Shown piece after piece: positions 1-11,900 of a stretch of DNA of 64,000 nt; the first letter of the stretch is position 1, and each line of letters begins with the position of its first letter. Source of the stretch: Symsagittifera roscoffensis (lineage: Eukaryota > Xenacoelomorpha > Acoela > Convolutidae). Location: positions 36,161,966 through 36,225,965 of the forward strand of contig NC_087067.1 in the NCBI RefSeq assembly GCF_963678635.1, given 5' to 3'. Below the pieces are notes generated by a model. The model saw nothing but the letters and a program-made list of their open reading frames with translations. It did no database searches and was not told the DNA's origin. The position numbers were made by a program, and so were the translations under genes.

Positions 1-1010
1 GTTACACACCCCATCCTTAAATCCATTTCTCATACCTAGCATTGATTTATTTTGGAAATGAGCCCACAAATTGGCGAATAAAATGACACTCAAAAAATTT
101 TGGAATTTTAAAAATCTTTGTGAGAATACCGCGAAAACTTACAGAACCGGTTAGAAGCAGCTTAAGCGAGCCAGTGTGAAGCTCAAAAAAGAGTTACTAA
201 GTTTTGGCGGGAATTTCAACGTTTGCCCGAGGTTATGTAGCGCGAACATAAAAGAATAGTGCAAAAAGCAAGAATTAAACGACAATTGAAACGCATTTGT
301 TCTCAAAATTTGAAAACTATCCAGAGAAAACGGCAAAAAAATAGACGAAATAAGATTAATAAAAGTAATTTAAGTAAATTCTTTCGAGTTGACCAGTCCC
401 ATCTTTGTATCTTGGCTATCCTAGTAAGTACAATCGATCCAATTGAGGGAGCTGTTTGAATATACACCTCCCTCTTTGTAAAGGGTGATTTTTAATACTA
501 GCTACAAAGTTCAAATATGCTTAACCGTTGAATTATATCAATATAAGGGTAGCAAATCGTTACTAGGTACTGAAAGCAGGCAAAACTTGAAGAGATCTCA
601 TTTTTTTTTATCTTTTAGTTTCATTTTTCGTCATCTTAGAGTGAGTAAGGGGGCAAAACCAAGCAATTCTTTCAATAAAAGTATTTTAATTAAACTGTTT
701 CGACTTGACCAGTCCCAGTTTGTTTATCTTGGCTATCCTAGTAAGTAAAATTGATCCATTTCTGGGAGCTCTTTGAAGTTACACACCCATCCACTTTTGT
801 AAAGGGGATGTTCGTTCCTGGCTACAAAGTTTAACCATTGCATTAGTTCGATATAGGGGTAGCAATTTGTTATTAGGTACCCAAAGCAGACAGTTAAAGT
901 GGTCTCAACTATGTAAAAAATTGTTTGTTCCAGTTTTCATCATTTGATGGATGGGCCAAAACCAAGCATCCTATATTTTAAATAAATGACAGAAAAGTTG
1001 AAGCCATGTT
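1..1010. repeat. Diverged direct repeats of about 300 bp
   Basis: Two successive units share the same order of blocks: GACCAGTCCCA, TTGGCTATCCTAGTAAGTA, GGGAGCT, TTTGTAAAGGG, GGCTACAAAGTT, TAGGTAC and AAAGCAGACAGTTAAAG. One unit runs from about 385 and the next from about 700. A third related unit lies at 4,600-5,060. The short open frames here fall across the repeat and look accidental. No host exon is visible. Confidence 0.6.
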
Positions 1011-1099
1011 TTAGCTGACACAAGGCGCAATGATTAAGGATTATGTGGTTACAGTAAATTATGCGATTACAGAATTATTTCAGTCTGAAACGAATCAAC

Positions 1100-3430
1100 T
1101 GTAAACAGCAACATCTATGCTTAAACACGAACATTAAGCAAATCGATTCGAGTTATGAAATAACTTAGAATATTTCGAAGTTTTTGTAGCTTCAATAGGT
1201 TGCTGGGAAAAATTTAATTTTTTCGCGAACCAATTCGGTCTACGCATCAACTCGAAATGTTTCAAAGGCTCAATGCTCAATAGCTTGCCTAAAAAACTTA
1301 AATTTTTCTTGAACCGATTCCCTTTCAAATATTTTAAAGTTTTTTAGCTTGAATAGCTTGCTTAAGAAAAACTTCTCATGAACCGATTCGCTTTGTAAAA
1401 TGACTTGAATTATTCCAAATTTTCATAGCTTAATCATTTGCTTAAACGAAACTTGTTAAAATTGTCGCGTACCGAATCCATTTACGAAAAACTTGAAATT
1501 ATTCAAAGTTTCAAGGCATGATTAGCGTGTTGAAAAAATAAACTTTTCGCGAACCGATTCAGTCCAGAAAAACTTGAAACATTTCAAAGTTGCGAGGCTT
1601 GAATAATAGTTTGCTTCAAAAAACTTTTTGCGAACCGATTCGTCTATGAGACAACCTGAAAAATTCCATAATTTCATAGCTTGAATAGCTTGCTAAGATG
1701 AACCTAATTTTTTTGCGAACCGAATCAATCAACGAAAAATCTTGAAATATTTCATAGATTTAAGGCTTGAATAGCTTGCTTAGAGAAAATTTTTTTACTT
1801 TTTGGGGACCGATTTGTTTCATAGTTTTGTTTTTTAGTTTCATGGCTGGAATAGCTCGCGTAGAAAACATGTTTTTGCGAACCAATTCAGTGTATGAAAT
1901 AATTCTCATGCCTATGAAACAATCCTCGGTAGCTAAAACTTAAATTTTTCGCGAACCTACTTGGTGTAGGCAAAAACTTGAAATTTTTCATAGACTCAAT
2001 AGGCTCAATTGTTTCTTAAACCGATTCCTTTTTAATTATTTTCAAGCTAACTGATGTGCTCTATGAAACAACTTGAAATTTTTCAATGTTGCATAGCTTG
2101 ACTAGCTTGCACATTGAAAACTAGATTTTTTTTGCAACCGAAATAATTTGAATTATTTCATAGGTTGTATATCTTGCTTGGAAAACTTTAAAATTTTGTA
2201 AATTGATTACTTTCATGAAATAACTTGAAATATTTCAAAGTTTTGAAGCTTGCATTGCTTGCTCATGAAAAATTTTTCCTGAACCAATTCGCTCCACAAA
2301 ATATCTCAAAGTTTCATGGCTGAATTAGTTTTCTAGAAACCTTCAATTTTTTAAACTAAACAATAGGCTTCAATAGGTTCCGGTGTAAACAACATTTTGA
2401 AATAATTCAAGTTTCTATGGCTTCAATTACTTGCTTAAGTGAAACTCTACTTTCTTGCGAATTGATTCGCTCTAAGAAAAATTGTTACAAAATGTTTCAA
2501 ATTTGAATGTTAATGTCTCCTATAGAAAAGTTTCAAATTTTTCGCTATCCGATTTGCTTCGTTTCAAAGTTTTATTGTAACTTGAACAGCTCCCTTCGAA
2601 AAATTTTAGTTTTAGTGAGTCAATCTAGTTTGAAAACACTAAATAAATTTGATGGAATAATTTGCAATATTTCAAAGTTTCACCGATTGAATGTGTGCAG
2701 TGGAAAAACTTATAGTTTTCACTGTCCGATTTCCTTCATGAAATGACTTGAATTATGTCAAAGTTTCATAATATAATTAACTTACTGAGAAGCTTTTACT
2801 TGTCTCCAAATGGGTCGCTCTATGAAACAACAAAAAAGTTTCAAAGTTTCTTGATTTGGATAGCTTGCTTAAGATATACTGAGTTTGAGCGGACTGATTT
2901 GCTAAGAATTAAATTGAAATTTTTCAAAATTTTGCTTAAAAGCTGGCAGCAATTCGATTTCAAAGTTTTATAGTTTGAATAACTCGCTTAAAAAACTTGT
3001 TTTTTTGTCTTCTGATTCGGTCTAAGAATCAATTTGCACTATTTCAAGGTTCTTTTCTTGGTTTTTTTCACTAGAAAACTTCAACATATTGCCATTCGAT
3101 TTGCTTCATGATAAAACTTGAAATTTTTTAATCTTCGATAGCTTCAATAGCTTGCTTGGAGAAACTCGATTTTTTCAAGAAATGTTTGATTTTTCGCAGA
3201 CCGATTTGCTCTAACAAATAACTACATGAGCTCAATTAAATTTTTTGAAGAGTCTCCGCTCGAATGGTTTCAACAGAAAAACTTATTCTCTTTGACATCC
3301 AAATCGCTTCATGAATTAACTTGAAACATTTCAATTTTTTATAGCTGGAACACCTCGCTTATGGTTTACATTGAATAGCCTGATCAGATTAACGACTAAT
3401 TTTTTGCAAGCTGATTGATTATTGGAGACG
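1100..3430. repeat. Decayed satellite, period about 85 bp
   Basis: The motif GAACCGATTCG and variants recurs at about 1,228, 1,312, 1,380, 1,551, 1,633, 1,718, 1,878, 2,282, 2,458 and onward to about 3,300. It alternates with CTTGAAATATTTCAAAGTTT and TAGCTTGAATAGCTTGCTTA. Spacing is usually 70-100 bp, which gives roughly 25 units. Units differ strongly from each other, so the array is old and no longer homogenised. No gene is visible. Confidence 0.7.
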
Positions 3431-6400
3431 GGCTTGCTAGTTTGTTTTAATTGAGCTTCGAACAGGCTCAAATAAGCTGCTTCTAACTGGTTCTTTAAAC
3501 TTTTGCAGTTTTCTACTCAAAAAAACTTATTATTTTTGAGCTTAAATGCACTTTTAATGGTTGTTTTGTTCACAATTTGTCGGTTTTTGTTTTCATGTTG
3601 ATTCAACGTTAGGGTTGAGGGAAATAGTTCGATCTCAATTCAGGTGTAGTTTATTGCTAGTAAGTTTCTAAGCCAAAAAAGACTGTATTGGGTTTTGGAA
3701 CTATAGTTTTGGCTCTCTAGTTTTTTTGCCGTTTCCTACACAAATTTTTTTTTACACGTGAGCATAAACGCACTTTTAATTATTGTTTCGATCAAATTTT
3801 TTTGAACATAATTCCAGGCTAAATCAACGCTTGGGATTACGGTTGAAATCGGGCGGGGGAGCGCAATTTCTGGCTAATTTAAAAAATTTTTTTTGAACAA
3901 ATGGTTTAATATTCCCAAGGGTGAGGCTTAACTAATTGTACTAAATAGTTTGATCTGATAGCAACTGTAGCTCGTTAGTAATACAATCTTTAGCCAAAAG
4001 AATACAGTATAGGGTTTTGGAACTAAACGCTTAAATTCAAAACGTCGCTTTTACTAGTTTTTAAGGCTGAAAATTAAATGGCTGAATAAAATAATATATG
4101 CAGAAACACAAAAAAATGCCAGAAGAAATTTGCTTCATATTCAAATTGAAGTAACTACAAACCATAAAGAAGAGGAGATAAGGTTTTCTCGAGAAAGGGT
4201 TCGTATGATATCTCAAAAGACAACAAAGTCTCTATTATGGCCCATTTTTGTAAGGCTTCTTTGAATTTTTAACTTTTTATGGCAAATTTTTGGCGAATTT
4301 TTTTTTTCGAAAATGGCTTTATTTTTCAGAGGGTTGGGTTTAATTTTCATTTTGAAATGGTTCGATCTCATATCAGATGTAATCATCGATATCATGTTCC
4401 TAAGCCAAAAGAAAGCAGTATATAGCCTTGGAAATAAACGCAATAATTTAAATGTAAGTTTCTATAGTTTCAAAGCCTGAAAATCAAATTTTTTAAGAAG
4501 GAATGTGAAATTGATTGTGGAAAAAATTAGTAAAATGATTTTTACGGAAAATAGATTAACCCAAAAAATATCCCGGATTGCCTTGAATTTTCTTAAATTT
4601 CTGGCCGTAATTTCAGAATTTTCCTATAGTTATGTAACGCGGGCAGCCTAGATTAGTGCAAAAAGACAATTTAAACGAAACTTTTATGGCATTTGGTCTA
4701 AAAATTTTGAAAAATACGCGTCAAAAAGCAGACAAAGTGAGTTAAAAAAACTCATTTAAAAAAAGTGTTTCGACTTGACTAGTCTCATTTTTTTATCATG
4801 GCTGTCCTAGTATGTAAAAACGATGCAATTTTGGGAGCTCTTTGAGTTAACACATCCCTCCATTTTTGTAAAGAAAATGTTCGTTCCCGGCTACAAAGTT
4901 CACATACGCTGAACCGTTGAATTAGTTCAATATGGGGGTATCAATTCGTTACTAAGTACCCAAATCAGACAGTTAAAGAGATCTCAACTCTGTAACAAAA
5001 CGTTAGTTCCCGTTTTCGTCATTTAATGGATGGGCCAAAACCCAGCAACTCTTTTAATTAAGCTTCAAACAGGCTCAACTAAGCTGCTTCTCTAAATTTT
5101 TTTCAATTTCCACACACAAAAATTAATACATTTGAGCATAAATGCATTTTTATTTGTCGTTTTGTTCTCAATTTGTCGACATTTTTCCAAGTTGATTCAA
5201 CGCTAGGGATGAGAGGTGGCTTTTAATTTAGGGGAGGGGCAAATTTTTGGCTAATTTTTCTAATTTTGTAAAGAAATTGATTTACTGATTTAAAACTGTC
5301 AGTCTTAACTCTTACCATGAAGTGGTTCGATCTCCTTTCAGGGGTAGTTTATTGGTAGTAAGTTGCTAAGCCAAAAAAACCATATATGGTTTAGGAACTA
5401 TAGTTTTGGCTGTCAAATTTTTTGCCGTATTCTACTTTGAAAAAAATTCATACATGTGAACATAAACGCATTTTTAATTATCGTTTTGTTCAAATTTGTG
5501 ACCTATTTCCAAGTTAATTCTATGCTTGGGATCACGGTGGGAATCGGGGATGGGGGAGCGCAATTTTTGGCTAAATTTTAAAGAAATTTTGAGCAAATGG
5601 TTTAGTTTTGCCAAAAGTGAAGCTAATTTTACTAAATGGTTCGATCTGATAGCAACTGTAGATTGTTGGTAATACGTTCTTTAGCCAAAAGAATACAGTC
5701 TAGGGTTTTGGAGCTAAACGCTCTAATTCAAGCGTCGCTTTTGTTAGTTTTCAAGGCCGAAAAATAAATTGCTGAAGGTTTAAAGAAAAATGGAGGTGGA
5801 AAGAAAAAACCAGCAAAACTGAACTTTGAGAAAAACAGAATAAACCAATTAATATCTGCAAAATCACAAAAAAAATGCAAGCAGCAATTTGCTTCATACA
5901 AATTGAAGTAACTACAAACCATACAGAAGCGGAGCTAGTGTTTTCTCGAGAAGGGGTATTTTATGATATCTCAAAAGACAACAAAGACTCTATTATGGTT
6001 CATTTTTTAAGGCCTTTTCTGAAACTCTTAGACTGTTTTTGGCAAATTTTTGGCTAATTTTTTAATAGGGAATTGGCTTTATTTTTTAAATGGTGAGGCT
6101 TAAATTTTATGTTGAAGTAGTTCGATATCATATCAGGTGTAATTATCGATAATATGTTCCTAAGGCAAAGGAAAACGTTATATAGCATTGGAAACAAACC
6201 TAATAATTTAAATGTCAATTTCAATAACTTTGAAGCATGAAAAACAAGTTCTCGAAAAGGAAAGAAAAATGATTGTGGAAAAAAATGAGCCATTCCTTAC
6301 TAGGTATCAAAAGCAGACTGTTAAGCGATCTCGACTTTGTAACAGAACTTTGGTTTCAAATTTCGTCATTTTTTGGTTTGGCCTAAACCAAGCAATTCTT

Positions 6401-7040
6401 TTAATTAGTTTTCAAACAAGCTCAATTGAGCTGCATCTAACTGGTTCTTCAAGTTTTTACCATTTTCTACACTCAAGTTTTTTTTATATATTTGAGCATA
6501 AACGCAATTTTAACTATCGTTTTGTTTACCATTTGTGGACTTTTTCCAAGTTAATTCAACGCTTGCGATCAAGGTTGGAATCAGGGGTAGGAGAGGGCAA
6601 ATTTTGGCTAATTTGTAAAAAAAGTTTTGAACAAATGGTTTAATTTTCCCGAGGGTGAGTTTTAGCTAATTTTATGAGGTTGTTCAATCTAATAGCAGCT
6701 ATAGATTGTTGGTAATAAGTCTTTTAGCCAGAAGAATACTGTATAGGGTTTTGGAACTAAACGCTTCAATTCAATTGTCGCTTGCACTAGTTTTCAAAGT
6801 GTTGAAAATTGAAAAAATAATTGAAGGTGGAAAGAAAAAATCAGCAAACTTGAACTTCAAAAAAATAGTTTAAACCAAATAATATCTGCAAAATCGCAAA
6901 AAATGCAACAAGCAATTTGCTTCATCTACAAACTGAAGTAAATACAAACCATACAGAACTATGCATTATTCGAAAAGGAGGGATTTTATGATATCTCAAA
7001 AGACAACAAAGACTCGGTTACGGTTTAATTTCCTAAGGCA
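3430..7040. repeat. Higher-order repeat, about three units of 0.6-1.6 kb
   Basis: Long blocks recur in the same order. A block with GAGCTTCGAACAGGCTCAA and GCTGCTTCTAACTGG appears near 3,440, 5,060 and 6,400. A block with ATATCTCAAAAGACAACAAAG appears near 4,207, 5,966 and 6,989. A block with TTAGCCAAAAGAATACAGT appears near 3,990, 5,680 and 6,724. This gives a compound unit of about 1.4-1.6 kb, the last copy shortened. The open frames inside it are accidental. Confidence 0.6.
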
Positions 7041-8631
7041 TTTTTTATGTATTAATTCATATGCAGAAGTCACCATGTAATAATCCTAATTGTCACCAGG
7101 TATTTTTTAAACTAATAGTTCACTTGTAAAACTCCGGTATATTTTTGAGTTTCCCACTGAACGTTGTGGTTACACCTTTTGCGCGGGAAAGGGTTTGCTA
7201 AACCTTTGTTCCATTAGCAATTTGTGTGTTTCACTGCGCTACTTTCCGTTTGCTCACGTTTTTTCATTACCTTGATTGAAATGCAATATTCAAACAAGTA
7301 CATACAAAATTATGCCAGAAAAGCTTCAGATTAACTGGGTTCCAAAACTGAACGAAATCTCGCGCTTAAATACACTCGAAAAACGGAATAACGATAAGTG
7401 AAATCTTATGAAATCACTCCATTTTATTGACTTTATAAAAACTGATTTTTAATGTCTGTGTCAACCCAGTTTGACCTCCATGGACCAAAAATGCTAATCA
7501 TATTATTCCATAAATTAAGTCTATGAAAAAATACGAATCATACAAATTTCAAACATTTTGCTAAATGAAGTCATCGATTTTTCAAAGAAATTTCTTTTGT
7601 TCCGATATGAAATTCGGTGTTCCTTAATGAGTAAAAAAAGAAAAAATTTTGTCAACAAAAATGCTTATCATACCAGTTCCATAGATGGAAGTTCTATGAC
7701 TAGCATTTTTTGATGGCGACAACATTTCACCATCACTGGGATTCGAAAATATCTCCTACCGCAAAATTAGAGTTATATTAAAGTCGATATAGTCAAAGAC
7801 TACTGAAACCGATCAATACCATCACAAGATTCTCTAGCGATGTACGCCTCTCGATCTGCTTGATATATACCTTACTCCCAGGATTCACCTTGGGAAATTT
7901 TGACGTATTCTTTCTCCGGAATGGCTAAGAGACATTTTCACGCAGCTACACTTGCCCTCTGCGACATCGCAAAATCCGCGAACTCACCAGTGATGACTAG
8001 AATTCAAATTGTTCAGAACTATCGGTAAAAACTTTGGTAAAAACTGGATGTATGATACCTGATTTTTATCCTTTTTTTTACTTCGCCTCAAGCTTTTGTA
8101 AAAACTGTAGGCTTCATATGGCAATAAAGTTTTTACAAACATATTTAGTTAGCGTGACGAGCAGATTTTTTATTTTATCAGAAACTACTCTTAGTTCCAG
8201 TCCCCCATCTCAATATTTTATGTAAAAACAAGCAACCCATAAGTTATGAATTAACGGCTAGGATTATGCGGAATTTTTAACCTGTGAATGAATATCCACA
8301 ATGTGCAATAGGAGAGGGGAAATAGTTTGAGCAAATATTGTCAAAAAAATTGAGGTTTGCTTCGTTGTGCTGAAATGTTTTTTTTTGTTTTGTACATTTG
8401 AAAGCTTTTTTTTCATGCTAAATAATACCTTCAAGAATGCGGAAACATTGTCGAATAGGATTTGAACTGCGAGTTTTGCTCTATTTAACATGGACTAAGT
8501 TATTATTGTCCCAGCAAATCAGTTCAGGGGAGGATGTTAACTTGGTTCTAAATTCTGAGTTCGAATTTTCAGCCAATCGGAATACAGCATTTTTCTCGCA
8601 CACCCATTGCAACTTTTTGGGTGTGTGGGCA
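7041..8631. other. Probable intronic/intergenic DNA with one MITE-like piece
   Basis: I find no convincing exon here. Positions 7,459-7,745 carry the GACCTCCATGGACCAAAAATGCT and ATAATTCCATAAAT type sequence of the MITE family described at 9,917, 11,470 and 13,255. The rest is AT-rich and featureless to the eye. An acceptor-like CTTACTCCCAG at 7,871-7,881 is followed by an open stretch, but that stretch has no recognisable similarity. Confidence 0.4.
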
Positions 8632-8772
8632 AGAGCGGATCTAGGATTTTCGCGAGGGGTAGGGAGATTTTGAAGAAAAAAAAATCGAAAATTTTGTCGA
8701 TCGCTTTTTTAGGTCGACCAATTGATTTTCTGAGCTCCCCCAAATCACTATAAGACCCCATGTTGAGCCCCT
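8632..8772 (-). mobile_element. MITE fragment, CAGGGGCGGATC family
   Basis: The stretch begins GAGCGGATCTAGGATTTTC and continues through TTGATTTTCTGAGCTCCCCC to GAGCCCCTG. Its reverse complement matches the right half of the element at 12,060-12,473. It is therefore a short copy in the opposite orientation. It ends about 70 bp before the exon at 8,844. Confidence 0.5.
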
Positions 8773-8843
8773 GATTTTTCGTGCGTGAGGTCAGATTTTT
8801 TGCTGTTCTTGATTGAGGTTTTTATTGGCTTCACCGTTTTCAG

Positions 8844-8968
8844 GATCCGAAGAAGTGCGCATGTATTCAAGCAACAATCGGACAGTTTCAACAGAATTCA
8901 GCAGAGGATGGTGCCACAAGATCTGTCGGCTACGTGAACGGAATTTTACGCGATGTCCTCTTCACGGG
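8844..8968 (+). CDS. SETDB-like exon: pre-SET, first part
   Basis: The exon follows the acceptor CCGTTTTCAG and ends at a consensus donor (GTGAGT). It enters in phase 0 and leaves two bases (GG), which the C at the start of the exon at 14,747 completes to Gly. It encodes DPKKCACIQATIGQ and then GYVNGILRDVLFTG. Human SETDB1 has a closely similar order (DKSKCACHQLTI, then GY, then LPTGVYEC). The first pre-SET cysteines (CDC..GC) would lie in an upstream exon that I could not find. Confidence 0.8.
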
Positions 8969-11900
8969 GTGAGTCTAATGGATCACGGGACAGTGGTCTA
9001 GGGGTATGATTCTCGCTTCGGGTGCGAGAGGTCCCGGGTTCAAGTCCCGGCTGTCCCCTTCTTGTCGAGCCAAGATTGTTTTTACTATATTTCAGGTATT
9101 CATTGAACAAGTTTTTTTTTGGTTCCTTGACTGTTTTTTCTTCGTTTTATTGCATGTTGAAGTACTAGTATGATATTTGGGTCTATATAAAAGCGAGTTC
9201 AAAAAAAGGGTCTCACAGCCAGGGGCGATTTTGGAGCATTGATCATATAGGGACTTTTTACAGCTTAAAAAATGGATTAAAACGTCTGAAAAACTGATTA
9301 TAATTTGCAGTATAAAATCTGTATGGAATTTGTATAAAATCCCCCAGAATCTGATTAAAGTCGGTTATATTGATTCCAAGAAGGGATACAATGTCGAAGA
9401 AATGTTTTGTTTTTCTGCTTTGAACCAGGTTTTATAAAAACCCGAAAAAAAGCTTAGTTTAATGAAGTTTTTTGATAAAAACTATCATACATTTAAATTC
9501 AAGAAAAACCTCCTTCAGTGCTATAATGAGCTAATATCACTTGATGAGGAATGTTTACCGCAAATCGTAAGCTTCAGGAGATCCCTGTAAGTTTTTGCAA
9601 TCTACGGAATGATTCCTGTGGTAGGAAAATGTTCATTTTGGAGACATTTCTTCAAAGGCTAGTTCTAAGATCAACATTGAAAAAGATTTTGTCTGAAGTT
9701 TTCGCATATAATTGGTTTTTTAAATATTTTTTCAGTTCAAGCACAAAAATCAACTAAAAATCAGAAAGTTAATTTATGAATTAACTGCTAGGTTTATGCA
9801 GAATTTTTAACCTGTGAATGAATATTCACAGGTTAAAAATTCGCTTTTATTAGTTGATAGTCAAAATAGTCAATTTATTATCTGTTTATAAAAAATTTAT
9901 TACGTGTAGAAATAACCCGGGTTGACCAAAATGCTTATCATACAATTCTCATAAATGGGAAATTTTTGTCGTTCAATTCGATAGAGTTCCATACGTACAG
10001 AAAATTGTATGAAATCTCTATAATAAAGATTTTCCCATAAATAAAACATGTATGACTAACATTTTGCCAAAAATGGAAATTGTATGACTAAAAATTTGTC
10101 ATTTATGAAAATTGTATGACAATGAGTTCGGATTTTTTTTCAAGTGAGCCACAAATTACATTAAAGCTCATCTAATAAGCCGTGAAATCTCTGAATAGAG
10201 AAGAAAACATGAGAAAAAAATTAGAAGTTGCAATCTCAGTTTCTTAGTTTTCTGCATGAAATCTTCTCAACTCTTTAGATAGCAGCAAGGTCCTAATCAT
10301 AATCCTTAGAGGGGAGTACTGGAGAGAGAGTTATATCAAAATTTTAAAACGAACCTGCATATTTGGGATAAAATTTCCGGCAAATCTCCCCAATATCGTA
10401 AATTCACTACTTCTGACATCCACTACTGCATTTTGTATAAAGAACATTATAACATGTGCGAGAAATCAGAAAAAAAATCGACAGAATCGAAAACATATAT
10501 ATTATAAATCTGAAGTTATTTTCCGACAAAAGTTAAGAAACTCTACACAAATGACAAAATTGAAATTTTGCGGTCACCCTGGGATTCATTTATGAGAAGA
10601 CTTGCTAGTTATCCAAGCAATGGTGATCGAAAGCTCTGCTGTTTTTACCTTGTAAATCAGCGCAGCATAGTGCTTCTGAAGGCCATCCCTTGGCTAACTT
10701 TCGACAAGGTCTTCTCATTTATGACTTCTATGATGATCTTAAAAATCAGTTTTAACCTTTCAAAACCAAGTTTGATTTTTCGACATTACAATTATGAACA
10801 AATCAACTAAGTAATCAAAAGCTCAAGCCATTAACTTCGCAAAATTAAACACAGAGTAAGAGGAGCTTTGCACCACTTAACTTTTCGATGCAGAGCAGTA
10901 AAGAAAAGTGCGATACACCATAGAGAGAGACACATAACTTGTTTTACCAATGCCAAAAACAACCTGGATCTGAAAAAAAAACTAGAACTTAGCCATATTC
11001 ACCGTCATGGTCAAATAAGCAAAGTGGAAAATAATTTTTTTGTAAAAATGACTAAAAACGAAAAAAATTCAAAAGTTTTTCCAAGTTTTTTTTTCGTAAT
11101 TTTTGATGTTTTGAAGTTTTTTATTCCAAAAAACTGCTAAAAGAACCCAGGTTTTTGTGTAGTAGTGCACTATTCTAACATTTGATCTAATTGGATTTCA
11201 CGTTACAGTAAAAATATCAAAGATTTTGAGTAAGAATCATATTTTGTTAAGTCAAACATTCAATAGAAACAATTATTTTACTCTTTGAAAAAGTCAAGAA
11301 GAGTATTTTTATACAAGGGAAAAAAATAAATATATATATATATATATATATTTTTTTTTCAAATTGTTTTTTCATATTCAATGGCAAATTTCTCTCATTT
11401 TTTTAGAAACTGCTACCAACTAATTTGAGGTTTCCAACAACCAGTGTTCAAAAAGATTCCGAAAAAATTACTCCTTATGGTAAAAATGCTTGTCATACAA
11501 TTTTCATATATGAAAAATGTATGGCAAGCATGTTTTTCAAACAAAAATAAGGCCAGTTTTTTCTATCAGCGGACTGTTCAACTGTGCTCAAAAAGCCGCA
11601 AAAATCATTTAATTTTTTTTCAATTGTTTTTTTGGAAATGTATGAAAATTTTATGATTCATAAATTTGATGAAAATTCATAGATTTGATGTATTGAATTG
11701 TATGATACGAATTTTTATTGTAAGGAATTGTATGATAAGCATTTTCGGTGTATGGAGGTCAACCCGGGAATGTGAAAAAACGCACAAAATTGGTGTATTC
11801 AAAGTATAAAATCTGTATATGATCTGTATAAAGTCTGTATATGAACTTTTGATAATTTGTAGATGGTATCAAAATGTGCAACAAAATTTTACTTTTTTTG

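Noticed and set aside
7882-7999. Possible exon after CTTACTCCCAG with an open frame (SPWEILTYSFSGMAKRHFH)
   Set aside because: It has no similarity to the MBD, Tudor or early pre-SET parts expected upstream of the SETDB-like exon, and no convincing donor.
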